Shown: in pieces, positions 43,253 to 51,782 of the stretch
Numbering within the stretch: the first letter of the stretch is position 1
Layout of the letters: each line of letters starts with the position of its first letter
Assembly (NCBI RefSeq): GCF_008011855.1
Contig: NZ_VOUX01000001.1
Coordinates: 62,001 to 126,000 of the forward strand
Direction: 5' to 3'
DNA length: 64,000 nt
Source of the DNA: Serratia bockelmannii
GTDB taxonomy: Bacteria; Pseudomonadota; Gammaproteobacteria; Enterobacterales; Enterobacteriaceae
Program-made: the position numbers and the translations under genes
Notes under the pieces: model-generated
The model's input: only the letters and a program-made list of their open reading frames with translations
Databases searched by the model: none
Told to the model about the DNA's origin: nothing

Positions 43253-44176
43253 ATGAAACGCTATCTGGACTGCAGCGCCAGCGATCTGGCCGATATCGGC
43301 AAAGCCGATCTGCTCTATGCCATCCGCGCCAGCGAAGGGCGCATCTTGGTCAGCGAAACCATCGCGGTCACTCAGCCGCTGCTCAATAACGTCACCAACG
43401 CCGAGCTGGCGGCCAGCCAGGGCGCCGACCTGCTGCTGTTGAACCTGTTCGACGTCGATCGTCCGCATATCGCGGGCCTGCCCGCCGACGTGCCGCCGCA
43501 GGAGGCGCTGCGCACGCTGCAGCGCCTGACCGGGCGGGTGATCGGGGTGAACCTGGAGGCCGTCGATCCGGCTTTCGCCACCGAACATAACGACTTCTGG
43601 CAGATGACGGCGGGCCGCGCCGCCACCGCCGAGAATGCCCGCAAGCTGTATCAGCTCGGCGCGCGCCTGCTGGTGCTGACCGGCAACCCGAACAACGGCG
43701 TCAGCAATCAGGCGATCGCCGCCGCGCTGAAAGCGATTCGCGATGAAGTGGGCGACGAGATGGTGCTGGTGACCGGCAAGATGCACGGCGCCGGCATTGT
43801 GCGCGAAAGCGGCAGCCAGCTGATCGGCGAGCAGGACATCGCGCTGTTTGTGGAAAACGGTGCCGACATCGTGCTGTTGCCGGCGCCGGGCACCATTCCC
43901 GGCATGTCGCAGGAAAAAGTGGCGGCGCTGATCGCCTATGCCCAGCGGCAGGGAGCGCTGGCGATGACGGCGATCGGCACCTCGCAAGAGGGGGCCGACG
44001 TGCAGACCGTGCGGCAGATTGCGCTGATGAGCAAAATGGCCGGCGCGGACCTGCACCATATCGGCGATACCGGCTATCTGGGGCTGGCGCTGCCGGAAAA
44101 CATCTTCGCCTACAGCGTGGCGATTCGCGGCGTGCGCCATACCTACAGCCGCATGGCGCGTTCGGTGAACCGCTAA
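43253..44176 (+). CDS. TIM-barrel protein of unknown function (DUF7916-like)
   Basis: 307 residues with repeated beta-alpha units and a phosphate-binding-like run (GADIVLLPAPGTIPGMSQEKV; MTAIGTSQEGADVQTV; ADLHHIGDTGYLG). It resembles conserved proteins often found with beta-glucoside PTS genes and sometimes mislabelled as hydrolases. The position after bglX (75 bases, same strand) suggests a link to beta-glucoside use. GGAG precedes the start. No catalytic role can be assigned. Confidence 0.7.
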   Translation: MKRYLDCSASDLADIGKADLLYAIRASEGRILVSETIAVTQPLLNNVTNAELAASQGADLLLLNLFDVDRPHIAGLPADVPPQEALRTLQRLTGRVIGVNLEAVDPAFATEHNDFWQMTAGRAATAENARKLYQLGARLLVLTGNPNNGVSNQAIAAALKAIRDEVGDEMVLVTGKMHGAGIVRESGSQLIGEQDIALFVENGADIVLLPAPGTIPGMSQEKVAALIAYAQRQGALAMTAIGTSQEGADVQTVRQIALMSKMAGADLHHIGDTGYLGLALPENIFAYSVAIRGVRHTYSRMARSVNR

Positions 44177-44794
44177 GCCTGGGTTTTTTGCGCCGTCACG
44201 ATGCTGTAGTAGCCGAGCGACGGCAGTAATTGAGCAGGCCCGACGCCGACGTCGAGCAGTTGGTCGGCGATATCCAGCGCCGAGCGAGGGGGGGGCAGCG
44301 CGGCCAAACGCTGGCCGATCCCACGCTCAGGCTGGGTATGGCGTGGGTAAAACGCCGCATTCTGTCGGCGTCGAGCGTATGCGCTTCGAACAGCTCCTCC
44401 TCGTCGTAGGTCGGCGAGGTATTTTTTCTGATGGCGTTTTCCAGGTTTTTCAGCGAGAAAATCTCCCTGTTTTCAATCATCAAATCCCAAAAATAACCGA
44501 AGTAATGTGGGTTGTTTTTTAACAAAAAGGTTTCCGCTTCCGGCTAGAGAGAGAATGTATCGCCGTCTCTGGCGATCAATTTCAATGCCAATAGCGCCAT
44601 GGCCAACGTTTCCGCTGGGCGTCTTTCCAGATTGGCCTGAGTGCATATATTGGCCAGGCTGCGGGGGGCTGAGCAATAAACTCAAAGATGCCCAAGCGGT
44701 GCGCAATAAGCACCGCCGGATAAAGATATAAATTCATCGTGATATCGAGAAGGGTTTTATCGTCGCATTGCGGCGGCCGGACGGAAGGGTTCAT
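44173..44794 (-). pseudogene. Decayed SAM-dependent methyltransferase
   Basis: Reads as an O-methyltransferase with N-terminal dimerisation domain spread over three frames. Start MNPSVRPPQC...LGIFEFIAQPP, frameshift at a C6 run near 44670, then NICTQANLERRPAETLAMALLALKL-type sequence, an in-frame amber stop before PEAETFLLKNN (near 44545), a further frameshift at a run of Gs (44289-44296), and an end SLGYYSIVTAQK. The SAM-binding core between about 44280 and 44400 is missing, so there is also an internal deletion. The 3' end runs into the bglX-side gene's stop. Confidence 0.85.
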
Positions 44795-45149
44795 GCGAAT
44801 CCCCTTTCACTATGGCATGGCGCGTCTTAACAGGCTATGCCACGCCGGGGGGGATTGGCAAAGTGCGGAACGTGATTGACCGCGGGCCAACGATTTCGTT
44901 ACGAATAATTCCATAATGAGACTATTTTAAATTTGAATTGAGCGCGGTCAATGTCGAACGTAAAAAACTGACGCTGGGAGGAGGTAATAACCCCACCATG
45001 CGTTTTTATTTTATTAGGCGCTAACTTAACCACAGTTATTAACGCGTTAGTGTTGTGTTAATCTAGGGCGCCGTTATATCTTACCGGCATTCACATTTTT
45101 TTTGTGAATAATTAAAAATTAACTACTTCATTATTAAAACGAGATAACA
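44795..45149. other. AT-rich intergenic region before a small secreted protein
   Basis: About 355 bases with no credible gene. It holds the promoter region of the 45150 gene and a perfect dyad at 45089-45109. It may be the remains of sequence lost with the neighbouring pseudogene. Confidence 0.6.
45089..45109. promoter_or_regulatory. Inverted repeat ATTCACA-T7-TGTGAAT
   Basis: Perfect seven-base arms around seven T, 41 bases before the start of the small secreted protein gene. The arms have the opposite orientation to a CRP site. Operator or leader hairpin. Confidence 0.45.
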
Positions 45150-45542
45150 ATGAAAAAGAGCATTCTGACCGGCATGATTGCCGCGACTCTGGGCCTGTTT
45201 AACACCGCCAATGCCGAAGGGATGGATCCTGCCGCGTTGAAGAACGTCTATGACATCACGCGTAATACCGCCGGGCTGATGTCCTACTGCGTCGATAAAG
45301 GTTTCCTGAAAGCGGAGAGTATCGACAACGCCAAGAAAATGGTGGCCTACGTGGCGGCTATTCCGGGCGGCGTTGATACCCGCGATGGCGACAAGCGTGA
45401 AGCGATGGGCCGTGAAGGCAATGTGCTGAACGACGACGGCAAAGTGGTCGCGTTGGAGAAGGAAGCGCCGCAGGGGCTGCAGGCGTGGTGTCAGCAGGCT
45501 GACGAAGGGATCCGCCAGGGCCTGACGTCTATCGGCCAATAA
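45150..45542 (+). CDS. Small secreted protein of unknown function
   Basis: 130 residues with a clear signal peptide (MKKSILTGMIAATLGLFNTANA) and a mature part of about 108 residues, mostly helical, with two cysteines (LMSYCVDKGF and LQAWCQQADE) that could form a disulfide. No family recognised. Ends before a strong hairpin, then the ModE-boxed operon, so it is a separate transcript. Confidence 0.75.
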   Translation: MKKSILTGMIAATLGLFNTANAEGMDPAALKNVYDITRNTAGLMSYCVDKGFLKAESIDNAKKMVAYVAAIPGGVDTRDGDKREAMGREGNVLNDDGKVVALEKEAPQGLQAWCQQADEGIRQGLTSIGQ

Positions 45543-45572
45543 GCGCTTTTCACGCGCTCGTTCTGGTTTTCA

Positions 45573-45605
45573 GGATCTGCCGGCGTTCCGGCGGATCCGC
45601 TTCTT
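45573..45605 (+). terminator. Terminator after small secreted protein gene
   Basis: 11-base stem GGATCTGCCGG/CCGGCGGATCC with one G-U pair and a four-base loop, followed by GCTTCTTT. Separates this gene from the molybdate-type operon. Confidence 0.65.
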
Positions 45606-45684
45606 TCCCATCGTTATCTCCTCGTTTTTCTTCCTGCATACATGGCATAGGGTTTGATCTCGCTGATTGTTTCGCCATGCCCAT

Positions 45685-45708
45685 CGCTATATTATTAGAT
45701 ATATAACG
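45685..45708. promoter_or_regulatory. ModE operator
   Basis: CGCTATAT, eight-base spacer TATTAGAT, ATATAACG. The E. coli modA operator has half-sites CGTTATAT and ACATAACG with the same eight-base spacer, so 14 of 16 half-site bases agree. It ends 20 bases before the binding-protein start, in the right place for repression by molybdate-bound ModE. Confidence 0.88.
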
Positions 45709-45728
45709 ATAATCAACCGGTCACTGCC

Positions 45729-46778
45729 ATGTTTAACTTTCTCCCGCGCCTGATGCTGGCGCTCGCGTTGTTCTCTACCGCCGCCCTGGCGGATCGCCAG
45801 GTCACCGATCAGCTCAACCGTCAGGTCACGCTGCCCGATCACATTACCCGTGCCGTGGTGCTGCAACACCAGACGCTGAACCTATTGGTGCAGCTTGATG
45901 CGATGCCGCAGGTGGTCGGCGTGCTTAGCAGTTGGAAAAAGCAGCTGGGGCCAAACTACCTGCGGCTGGCACCGACGCTGGCAACCCTGCCGATGCCGGG
46001 CGATCTGACTTCGGTGAATATTGAAAGCCTGCTCGGCCTGCATCCACAGGTGGTGTTTGTGGCCAACTATGCGCCGCCGGAAATGATTGCACAGATCGAA
46101 CGGGTGGGCATTCCGGTGGTGGCTATCTCGCTGCGCCGCGAGGCGGCCGATCAGGCGGGCAAAATGAACCCTCAACTGAGCGATGAAGATCGGGCCTATA
46201 CGCTGGGGCTGCAGGACGGTATTCGGCTGATTGGCGAGGTGATGGAGCGTCAGCCTCAGGCCGAAGCGCTGATTAAGGACGTCACTCAGCAGCGTGCCCT
46301 GGTCGCCGAACGGCTGGGCACGCTGCCGGACGATCGGCGGGTGCGGGTGTATATGGCCAACCCCGATCTCACCACCTACGGTGCCGGCAAATATACCGGG
46401 TTGATGATGCGGCACGCGGGTGCGCTCAACGTGGCGGCGAAAGAGATCCAGGGGTTTAAACAGGTCTCTATCGAGGATGTCCTGAAGTGGGATCCGGCGG
46501 TGATTTTCGTGCAAGAACGCTACCCGGACGTGGTGAAACAGATCCTGACGTCACCGCAGTGGCAGCCGATTGACGCGGTGAAGAATAAGCGGGTCTACCT
46601 GATGCCGGAGTACGCCAAGGCCTGGGGATATCCGATGCCGGAGGCGATGGCGTTGGGTGAGTTGTGGATGGCGAAAAAACTTTACCCGCAGCGTTTTGCC
46701 GATATCCATCTGCAGCAGCGGGTCGATACTTACTATCAACGCTATTACCGCGCCACCTGTTGCCAGAGCGGGCAATGA
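45729..46778 (+). CDS. MolA-like periplasmic binding protein of FecCD-type importer
   Basis: 349 residues with signal peptide (MFNFLPRLMLALALFSTAALA) and class-III binding-protein fold (RAVVLQHQTLNLLVQLDAMPQVVGVLSSWKK; SLLGLHPQVVFVANY; LMPEYAKAWGYPMPEA). Such proteins usually bring iron chelates or B12, but MolA-type members bind molybdate or tungstate. The ModE box 20 bases upstream argues strongly for the oxyanion. Overlaps the permease start by ATGA. First gene of a four-gene operon. Confidence 0.8.
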   Translation: MFNFLPRLMLALALFSTAALADRQVTDQLNRQVTLPDHITRAVVLQHQTLNLLVQLDAMPQVVGVLSSWKKQLGPNYLRLAPTLATLPMPGDLTSVNIESLLGLHPQVVFVANYAPPEMIAQIERVGIPVVAISLRREAADQAGKMNPQLSDEDRAYTLGLQDGIRLIGEVMERQPQAEALIKDVTQQRALVAERLGTLPDDRRVRVYMANPDLTTYGAGKYTGLMMRHAGALNVAAKEIQGFKQVSIEDVLKWDPAVIFVQERYPDVVKQILTSPQWQPIDAVKNKRVYLMPEYAKAWGYPMPEAMALGELWMAKKLYPQRFADIHLQQRVDTYYQRYYRATCCQSGQ

Positions 46779-47776
46779 AGCTGGGTTGGCTGGCGCTGCT
46801 GACGCTGTGCTGCGCGCTGTTTTCGCTCGGCGTTGGCCGCTTTCAGGTGCCGATTACGCACAGCCTGATGATTTTGCTGGAGCCATTCACCGGGCAGCAT
46901 TATGCCGGCATCGATGCTGTCCAACGCCAGGTGATCCTGGGGGTGCGCTTGCCGCGGGTGCTGTTGGCGATGGGCGCCGGCGCGGCGCTGGCCATGTGTG
47001 GCGCGGCTTTGCAAGGCGTCTTTCGCAATCCGCTGGTCGATCCGCATATTATCGGCGTGTCTTCCGGCGCGGCCTTTGGCGGTACGCTGGCTATCCTGCT
47101 CAGCCTGCCGTTGGCGGCGCTGCTGCTGTCGGCTTTTGTTTTCGGCATGGCGGCACTGCTGTTGATTTTCACCCTCACCAGCGTCATTGCACGGCGCAAT
47201 ATTCTCTCGTTGGTACTGGCGGGGGTGATCCTCAGCGGTTTTTTCTCCGCCTGCGTTAGCCTGATGCAATATCTGGCGGATACCGAAGAGAAGCTGCCGA
47301 GCATCGTGTTTTGGCTGCTCGGCAGCTTTGCCACCGCCGATCGGCAAAAGCTGCTGATGCTGTTTTTACCTTTACTGTTGGCCGGCGGTCTGCTGCTGGC
47401 GCTGCGCTGGCGCATCAATCTGCTGTCGTTAGGCGATGAAGATGCCGGTGCGCTCGGCATCAACGTTGAGCGTACCCGCTGGCTGATACTGACGCTGTGT
47501 ACCGCCATCGTGGCCGCTCAGGTGGCGGTCAGCGGCAGCATCGGGTGGGTCGGCTTGGTGATCCCGCACGTCGCAAGACGACTGGTGGGGCCGGATCACC
47601 GGCGCCTGTTGCCGGCTTCGCTTTGCCTGGGCGCCCTGTACATGCTGTTGATCGACGATTTGGCGCGCACGTTGAGCAGCAGCGAAATCCCGCTGGGCAT
47701 TTTGACTGCGCTGATTGGCGCGCCATTGTTCGCACTGCTGCTGCGCCGCGCGCAAGTGAGAGGCTGGCATGACTGA
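46775..47776 (+). CDS. FecCD/BtuC-type permease (MolB-like)
   Basis: 333 residues, about ten helices. Family segments: GVRLPRVLLAMGAGAALAMCGAALQGVFRNPLVDPHIIGVSSGAAFGG (read in parts), GSIGWVGLVIPHVARRLVGPDHR. HI1470/HI1471 of Haemophilus (MolBC) show that this fold can carry molybdate. The start at MKLGWLALL overlaps the binding-protein stop; the longer upstream frame is an artefact. Confidence 0.85.
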   Translation: MKLGWLALLTLCCALFSLGVGRFQVPITHSLMILLEPFTGQHYAGIDAVQRQVILGVRLPRVLLAMGAGAALAMCGAALQGVFRNPLVDPHIIGVSSGAAFGGTLAILLSLPLAALLLSAFVFGMAALLLIFTLTSVIARRNILSLVLAGVILSGFFSACVSLMQYLADTEEKLPSIVFWLLGSFATADRQKLLMLFLPLLLAGGLLLALRWRINLLSLGDEDAGALGINVERTRWLILTLCTAIVAAQVAVSGSIGWVGLVIPHVARRLVGPDHRRLLPASLCLGALYMLLIDDLARTLSSSEIPLGILTALIGAPLFALLLRRAQVRGWHD

Positions 47777-48548
47777 CACGTTATTGGCCGCCAAGGGCGT
47801 GAGTTTTGCCTGGCCTGGCGGGCCCCCGCTGTTCCAACACCTGGAGATTCAGCTGCGGCGCGGTGAAGTGCTGGCGGTATTGGGCCCGAATGGGCGCGGT
47901 AAAAGCACGCTGCTGCAGCTGCTGTTAGGCAGCCTGACGCCGCAATCCGGCGAGATTGAGCGCCGCGGCGAGATAGGCTTTGTCCCGCAGCACTTTTCGC
48001 CGCCGTTTGCCTATCGGGTGCTGGATATCGTGTTGATGGGGCGAGCACGCCATGTTGGCCTGTTCCGTTCCCCGTCAGCCAAGGATCATCGGCTGGCCAG
48101 AGAAGCGTTGCAGTCGTTGGATTTACAGCACCTGGCAGAGCGTGAGTTTGGCAGCCTATCCGGCGGCCAACGCCAGTTGGTGATGATCGCCCGCGCATTG
48201 GCGATGCGCTGCGAGGTGTTGATTCTGGATGAACCGACTTCGGCGCTGGATCTGCATTACCAGGATCGGGTATTGAGCCTGATGGCGCGCCTGGCGCGGG
48301 AACAGCAGTTGGCGGTGGTGTTCTCCACGCATCAGCCCAACCATGCACATGCGGTGGCGGATCGGGCTTTGCTGCTGGGCAAGGAAGGGCGCAGCCAGCT
48401 CGGTGCCTGCCGCGAGGTGTTAACGGCACATTCCCTGTCACCCTTATTCGGCCTGGCGATCGAACGGGTGCCGCTGACGGTGGCGGGCCGCCGCTACGCG
48501 ACGCTGGTGCCGCTGTATCGCAGCCAATTGGAGCGACATGATGAGTGA
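47769..48548 (+). CDS. ABC ATPase (MolC-like)
   Basis: 259 residues: Walker A GPNGRGKST, signature LSGGQRQLV, Walker B LILDEPTSALD and H-loop FSTHQPNHAHAVAD. Overlaps the permease stop by eight bases and the next gene by 11. Drives the importer encoded upstream. The Arg in Walker A (GRGKST, usually GSGKST) is found in MolC-like and some FecE-like ATPases. Confidence 0.87.
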   Translation: MTDTLLAAKGVSFAWPGGPPLFQHLEIQLRRGEVLAVLGPNGRGKSTLLQLLLGSLTPQSGEIERRGEIGFVPQHFSPPFAYRVLDIVLMGRARHVGLFRSPSAKDHRLAREALQSLDLQHLAEREFGSLSGGQRQLVMIARALAMRCEVLILDEPTSALDLHYQDRVLSLMARLAREQQLAVVFSTHQPNHAHAVADRALLLGKEGRSQLGACREVLTAHSLSPLFGLAIERVPLTVAGRRYATLVPLYRSQLERHDE

Positions 48549-49266
48549 TATCCTGCTGTTTGCCGCCGGCAGCCTGCGGCTGGCGTTTACGCCGCTGCTG
48601 TCGGCATTTCAGCGCGACACCGGGCAAAAGGTTTCGGCGGAATTCGGCCCGGCGGGGTTGTTGCGCCAACGGATAGAGAACGGCGAGCGGCCACAGCTGT
48701 TCGCCTCGGCCAACATGGCGCACCCGCAAAGGTTGGCGGATCTCGGGATGGCGGGGGCGGTGCAGGTTTTTGCGCGCAATCGGCTCTGCGTGACGGTTCG
48801 CAACGTGCCGGCATTAACTGAGCGTCCGCTTCCTGAGGTATTGTGCGATCCGCGCTGGCGGCTGGCCACTTCGACACCGGGAGCGGATCCTTCCGGCGAT
48901 TATGCGCTGCAGCTTTTTGAACGCTGCGAGCAATACTGGCCGGGGCAGGGGGAAGCGCTACGACGGCGGGCGTTACCGTTAGTCGGCGGGATAGATTCTG
49001 CCCCGGTGCCGGCAGGCCGACTGGCGGCGGAATATCTGATAGCCGGCGGGCAGGCAGATATTTTTCTCGGCTACGGCAGCTATGCGCCGGCGTTGGCGGC
49101 CTACCCGGCGTTGGCGGTGCGGCCGCTGGCGCCACCGTTGGATATCGAGGCGGATTATGGTTTATGCCTGTTGGATGACGGTGCGCAGCGGTTGGCCGCA
49201 TTTATCTTGAGCGAACAAGGGCAGGGCATACTGAGCCGACACGGATTTATGCGGCGTACGGAATGA
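48538..49266 (+). CDS. ModA-like solute-binding-fold protein lacking a signal peptide
   Basis: 242 residues with the ModA-type fold: LFAAGSLRLAFTPLLSAFQRDTGQKV, RIENGERPQLFASANMAHPQRL and a late GGQADIFLGYGSY. No signal peptide or lipobox, so it should stay in the cytoplasm. It is the last gene of the ModE-boxed operon and starts inside the ATPase gene, so it is tightly coupled. It could be a molybdate/tungstate store or chaperone, or an allosteric sensor. Start could be 48538 or 48541. Confidence 0.75.
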   Translation: MMSDILLFAAGSLRLAFTPLLSAFQRDTGQKVSAEFGPAGLLRQRIENGERPQLFASANMAHPQRLADLGMAGAVQVFARNRLCVTVRNVPALTERPLPEVLCDPRWRLATSTPGADPSGDYALQLFERCEQYWPGQGEALRRRALPLVGGIDSAPVPAGRLAAEYLIAGGQADIFLGYGSYAPALAAYPALAVRPLAPPLDIEADYGLCLLDDGAQRLAAFILSEQGQGILSRHGFMRRTE

Positions 49267-49294
49267 CTCGCCGGGCCTGGCGGCCCGGAGAATC

Positions 49295-50104
49295 TTACCA
49301 GAACAGCGGCGTGGTGTTTTCAGCCAGAAATGCCAGCAGCGTTTCGTTGACCGCCGCCGGGTTTTCCTTGTTGCTGATATGCCCGGCGTTGGGGATCAGC
49401 ACATGTTGGCAGCCGAGAAGATCCGCCATGCGCTGGCCCTCTGCCGGTGGGCGCGGCTTATCCTGTGCGCCGGTAATGACGATGCTGGCGGCGGAGATGT
49501 GTTCCAGCAGCGCCAGCTTGTCGGGGCGGCCAAAGATCATCCGGCCCAGCGGTACGATGCTCTCGCGCAGGCGATCGGCAGGCAGGTTCTGGAGCTGACA
49601 CAACAGCGATTGCAATAAGGCATCGGGGACATCATCGGAATAAAACAGCGACGCGACATGTTCCAGCAGGGGCGACGTGATGGCGCCGGCCTGTTCAACG
49701 GCCGCCAGCATGCCCATATAACGCTGCCGCGCTTCTGGGGTTTCGTCGCCCAGGTAGCTGTCCAGCAACGCCAGCACTTTCACCCGCTCCGGCGCCAACG
49801 CCGCCAGTTCGGCGCCCCACATGCCGCCGACGGACAGGCCGACGATGCCGAACTCTTCAATATCCAAATGATCCATCAGCGCCAAATGATCGGCGGCGAT
49901 ATCCGACAGGCTGTTTCGCCCGGGCGGCAGCGCCGGTGAATCGCCGTGGCCCCAGAGATCCGGCACGATCAGGCGGTAGCGTTTAGCCAGCGCTTCGAAC
50001 TGCGGCGCCCACATATTCAGATCGAACAGATAGCTGTGGCCCAACAGCAATGGAAAGCCTGAACCTACGTCGAGATAATGCAGGGATTTGCCCATTGTTG
50101 GCAT
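49295..50104 (-). CDS. Alpha/beta hydrolase
   Basis: 269 residues: oxyanion region LLLGHSYLF, nucleophile elbow GLSVGGMWG, Asp in ITGAQDKPRPP and His in IPNAGHISN. No signal peptide. Resembles 3-oxoadipate-enol-lactonase/esterase-type hydrolases. Convergent with the molybdate-type operon. Substrate unknown. Confidence 0.87.
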   Translation of the reverse strand: MPTMGKSLHYLDVGSGFPLLLGHSYLFDLNMWAPQFEALAKRYRLIVPDLWGHGDSPALPPGRNSLSDIAADHLALMDHLDIEEFGIVGLSVGGMWGAELAALAPERVKVLALLDSYLGDETPEARQRYMGMLAAVEQAGAITSPLLEHVASLFYSDDVPDALLQSLLCQLQNLPADRLRESIVPLGRMIFGRPDKLALLEHISAASIVITGAQDKPRPPAEGQRMADLLGCQHVLIPNAGHISNKENPAAVNETLLAFLAENTTPLFW

Positions 50105-50333
50105 CTTATCGGTTCCTTATATAAAAAGAGTCCCGGCTGCTTATATCACACTCATATTCAACCCACGGTATTAATTTACCTTAAATTACTCAGGTGGAAG
50201 CTTATTTTTAATTATCCATTGCTAACAAGACGTCAATGAAAGGTGACATTAAGGATAATATTCTGGTCGACGCCAGAGCCTTGGTTTATGCTGGCGCCCC
50301 TTTCGAGATGGAATAGATAAACAGGGTGTTGCG

Positions 50334-51089
50334 ATGAAAAGACTTTTCAGACTATTAATTATTTTGCTTGTCATTTTGCTGCTGGCGGCGGTGCTGTGGT
50401 GGTTCTTCGGGCGTGGTAATCCGAATGCGCTGTGGCAAATCGTCAGCCAACAGTGCGTGCCCAATCAGCAGCAGAACAACGATCCGGCGCCCTGCTTAAA
50501 GGTAGATTTAACCGAAGGTTATGTGTTGTTTAAGGACAGCAAAGGCCCCTATCACGACCTGGTGATGCCAACCGAAAAGGTCAGCGGCATCGAGAGCCCG
50601 GCATTGCAGACGGAGCACGCGCCGCCTTATTTCGCCCAGGCGTGGAATAACCGGGAACATATATCCAGCGAGTTGGGTAAACCGCTAAAAGATGCGTGGC
50701 TTTCTCTGGCGGTCAATTCGGAATATGGTCGCTCTCAGAATCAGCTGCATATTCACGTTGCCTGCCTGCGTCAGGATGTCTATAACGCGCTGGGGCAGCA
50801 GGCGGAGCAATTAGATCAACAGTGGCGCCCGCTGGCGGTGAAATTGGTCGGCCACCACTATCTGGCCAGAAAATTGGCGGGCACCGATTTAACTCAGGAA
50901 GATCCTTTCCGTTTACTGCACAACTATGTGGTCGAGCAGGGCGACAGCATCGGCAATTATGGCCTGGCGCTGGCGGTCAGCCCACAGGGCGAGATGCTGC
51001 TGTTGGCGAACCGTTTGAAGCTGACCGATCTCAACCTGGGCTCGGCCGGTGAAATTCAGGACTACCGGTGCGAGGTGGCGGGGAACTGA
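50334..51089 (+). CDS. cdh: CDP-diacylglycerol diphosphatase
   Basis: 251-residue inner-membrane enzyme with an N-terminal helix (LLIILLVILLLAAVLWWFFG) and the HIT-like motif QLHIHVAC. It matches E. coli Cdh at QQCVPNQQQNNDPAPC, LSLAVNSEYGRSQNQ and AGEIQDYRCEV. Hydrolyses CDP-diacylglycerol to phosphatidate and CMP. Single gene. Confidence 0.92.
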   Translation: MKRLFRLLIILLVILLLAAVLWWFFGRGNPNALWQIVSQQCVPNQQQNNDPAPCLKVDLTEGYVLFKDSKGPYHDLVMPTEKVSGIESPALQTEHAPPYFAQAWNNREHISSELGKPLKDAWLSLAVNSEYGRSQNQLHIHVACLRQDVYNALGQQAEQLDQQWRPLAVKLVGHHYLARKLAGTDLTQEDPFRLLHNYVVEQGDSIGNYGLALAVSPQGEMLLLANRLKLTDLNLGSAGEIQDYRCEVAGN

Positions 51090-51257
51090 ATTTTTCTTAT
51101 CGCTCCCCGTCGTGGGGGAGTGTATGCCGTGCGATACGAACTAACCAAATGTATTAACTCGTTTTTACTTTATTTTCCCTCATCTGCTTGATCCTGTTCT
51201 CATGTTCGATCTACTATTTGTTTGCACAAGCAAATAAATAATCGAGAGCAATCCGAT

Positions 51258-51782
51258 ATGCCACAACCACGTAAACTCCCTGCTGCGCTGGGCATCCATC
51301 TGGATGTGACCAATCGCCTGTGGCGCACGGCGATGGACCAGTCGGTGAAAATGACCAATCTGACGCGTCCGCACTGGCTGGCGTTAAGTGCGATTGCCGA
51401 CTTGGGGGAGGGCTGCACATTGAAAGACGTTTCGCAGCATTTGAACGCCGAAGTCTCGACGATGTCGCGCGCGCTGCTGTTTCTGGAAAAAAATCGGCTT
51501 ATCGCTCGCGATGCTCTGTCCGAAGATAAGCGCGCCAAAGGCGTGAGAATGACCGAGGCCGGGCAGGAGATGCTGGCGCAGTTGGATCATTCCAGCCAAC
51601 AGGCGCGGCAAAAGCTGCTTAGCGGTATTTCGGCCGACGATCTGGAGGCTTTTTACCGCGTATTGTTTGGCATCAAACATAACGCGATAGCGATGCTCGA
51701 ACAGGACAATCTGTTGCCGGACGAGTTTGCGCTGTTGGCGGAGGAGCGAGCGGGGGCGATGAAGCCGGAAGGTGAAGCGTGA
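51258..51782 (+). CDS. MarR-family regulator of the molybdenum hydroxylase operon
   Basis: 174 residues with a winged HTH (RPHWLALSAIADLGEGCTLKDVSQHLNAEVSTMSRALLFLEK, read in parts) and wing (DALSEDKRAKGVRMTEAG). The start at MPQPRKLP is preferred; a TTG 12 codons earlier is possible. Overlaps the cytochrome start by GTGA, so it is the first gene of the hydroxylase operon and probably its substrate-responsive repressor. Confidence 0.86.
   Translation: MPQPRKLPAALGIHLDVTNRLWRTAMDQSVKMTNLTRPHWLALSAIADLGEGCTLKDVSQHLNAEVSTMSRALLFLEKNRLIARDALSEDKRAKGVRMTEAGQEMLAQLDHSSQQARQKLLSGISADDLEAFYRVLFGIKHNAIAMLEQDNLLPDEFALLAEERAGAMKPEGEA

Noticed and set aside
44473-44706. 77-residue ORF near the decayed methyltransferase
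   Set aside because: It is one of three frames of the same broken gene, not a separate protein.
48156-48350. Short ORFs opposite the ATPase and ModA-like genes
   Set aside because: No ribosome-binding sites and no protein-like composition; shadows.
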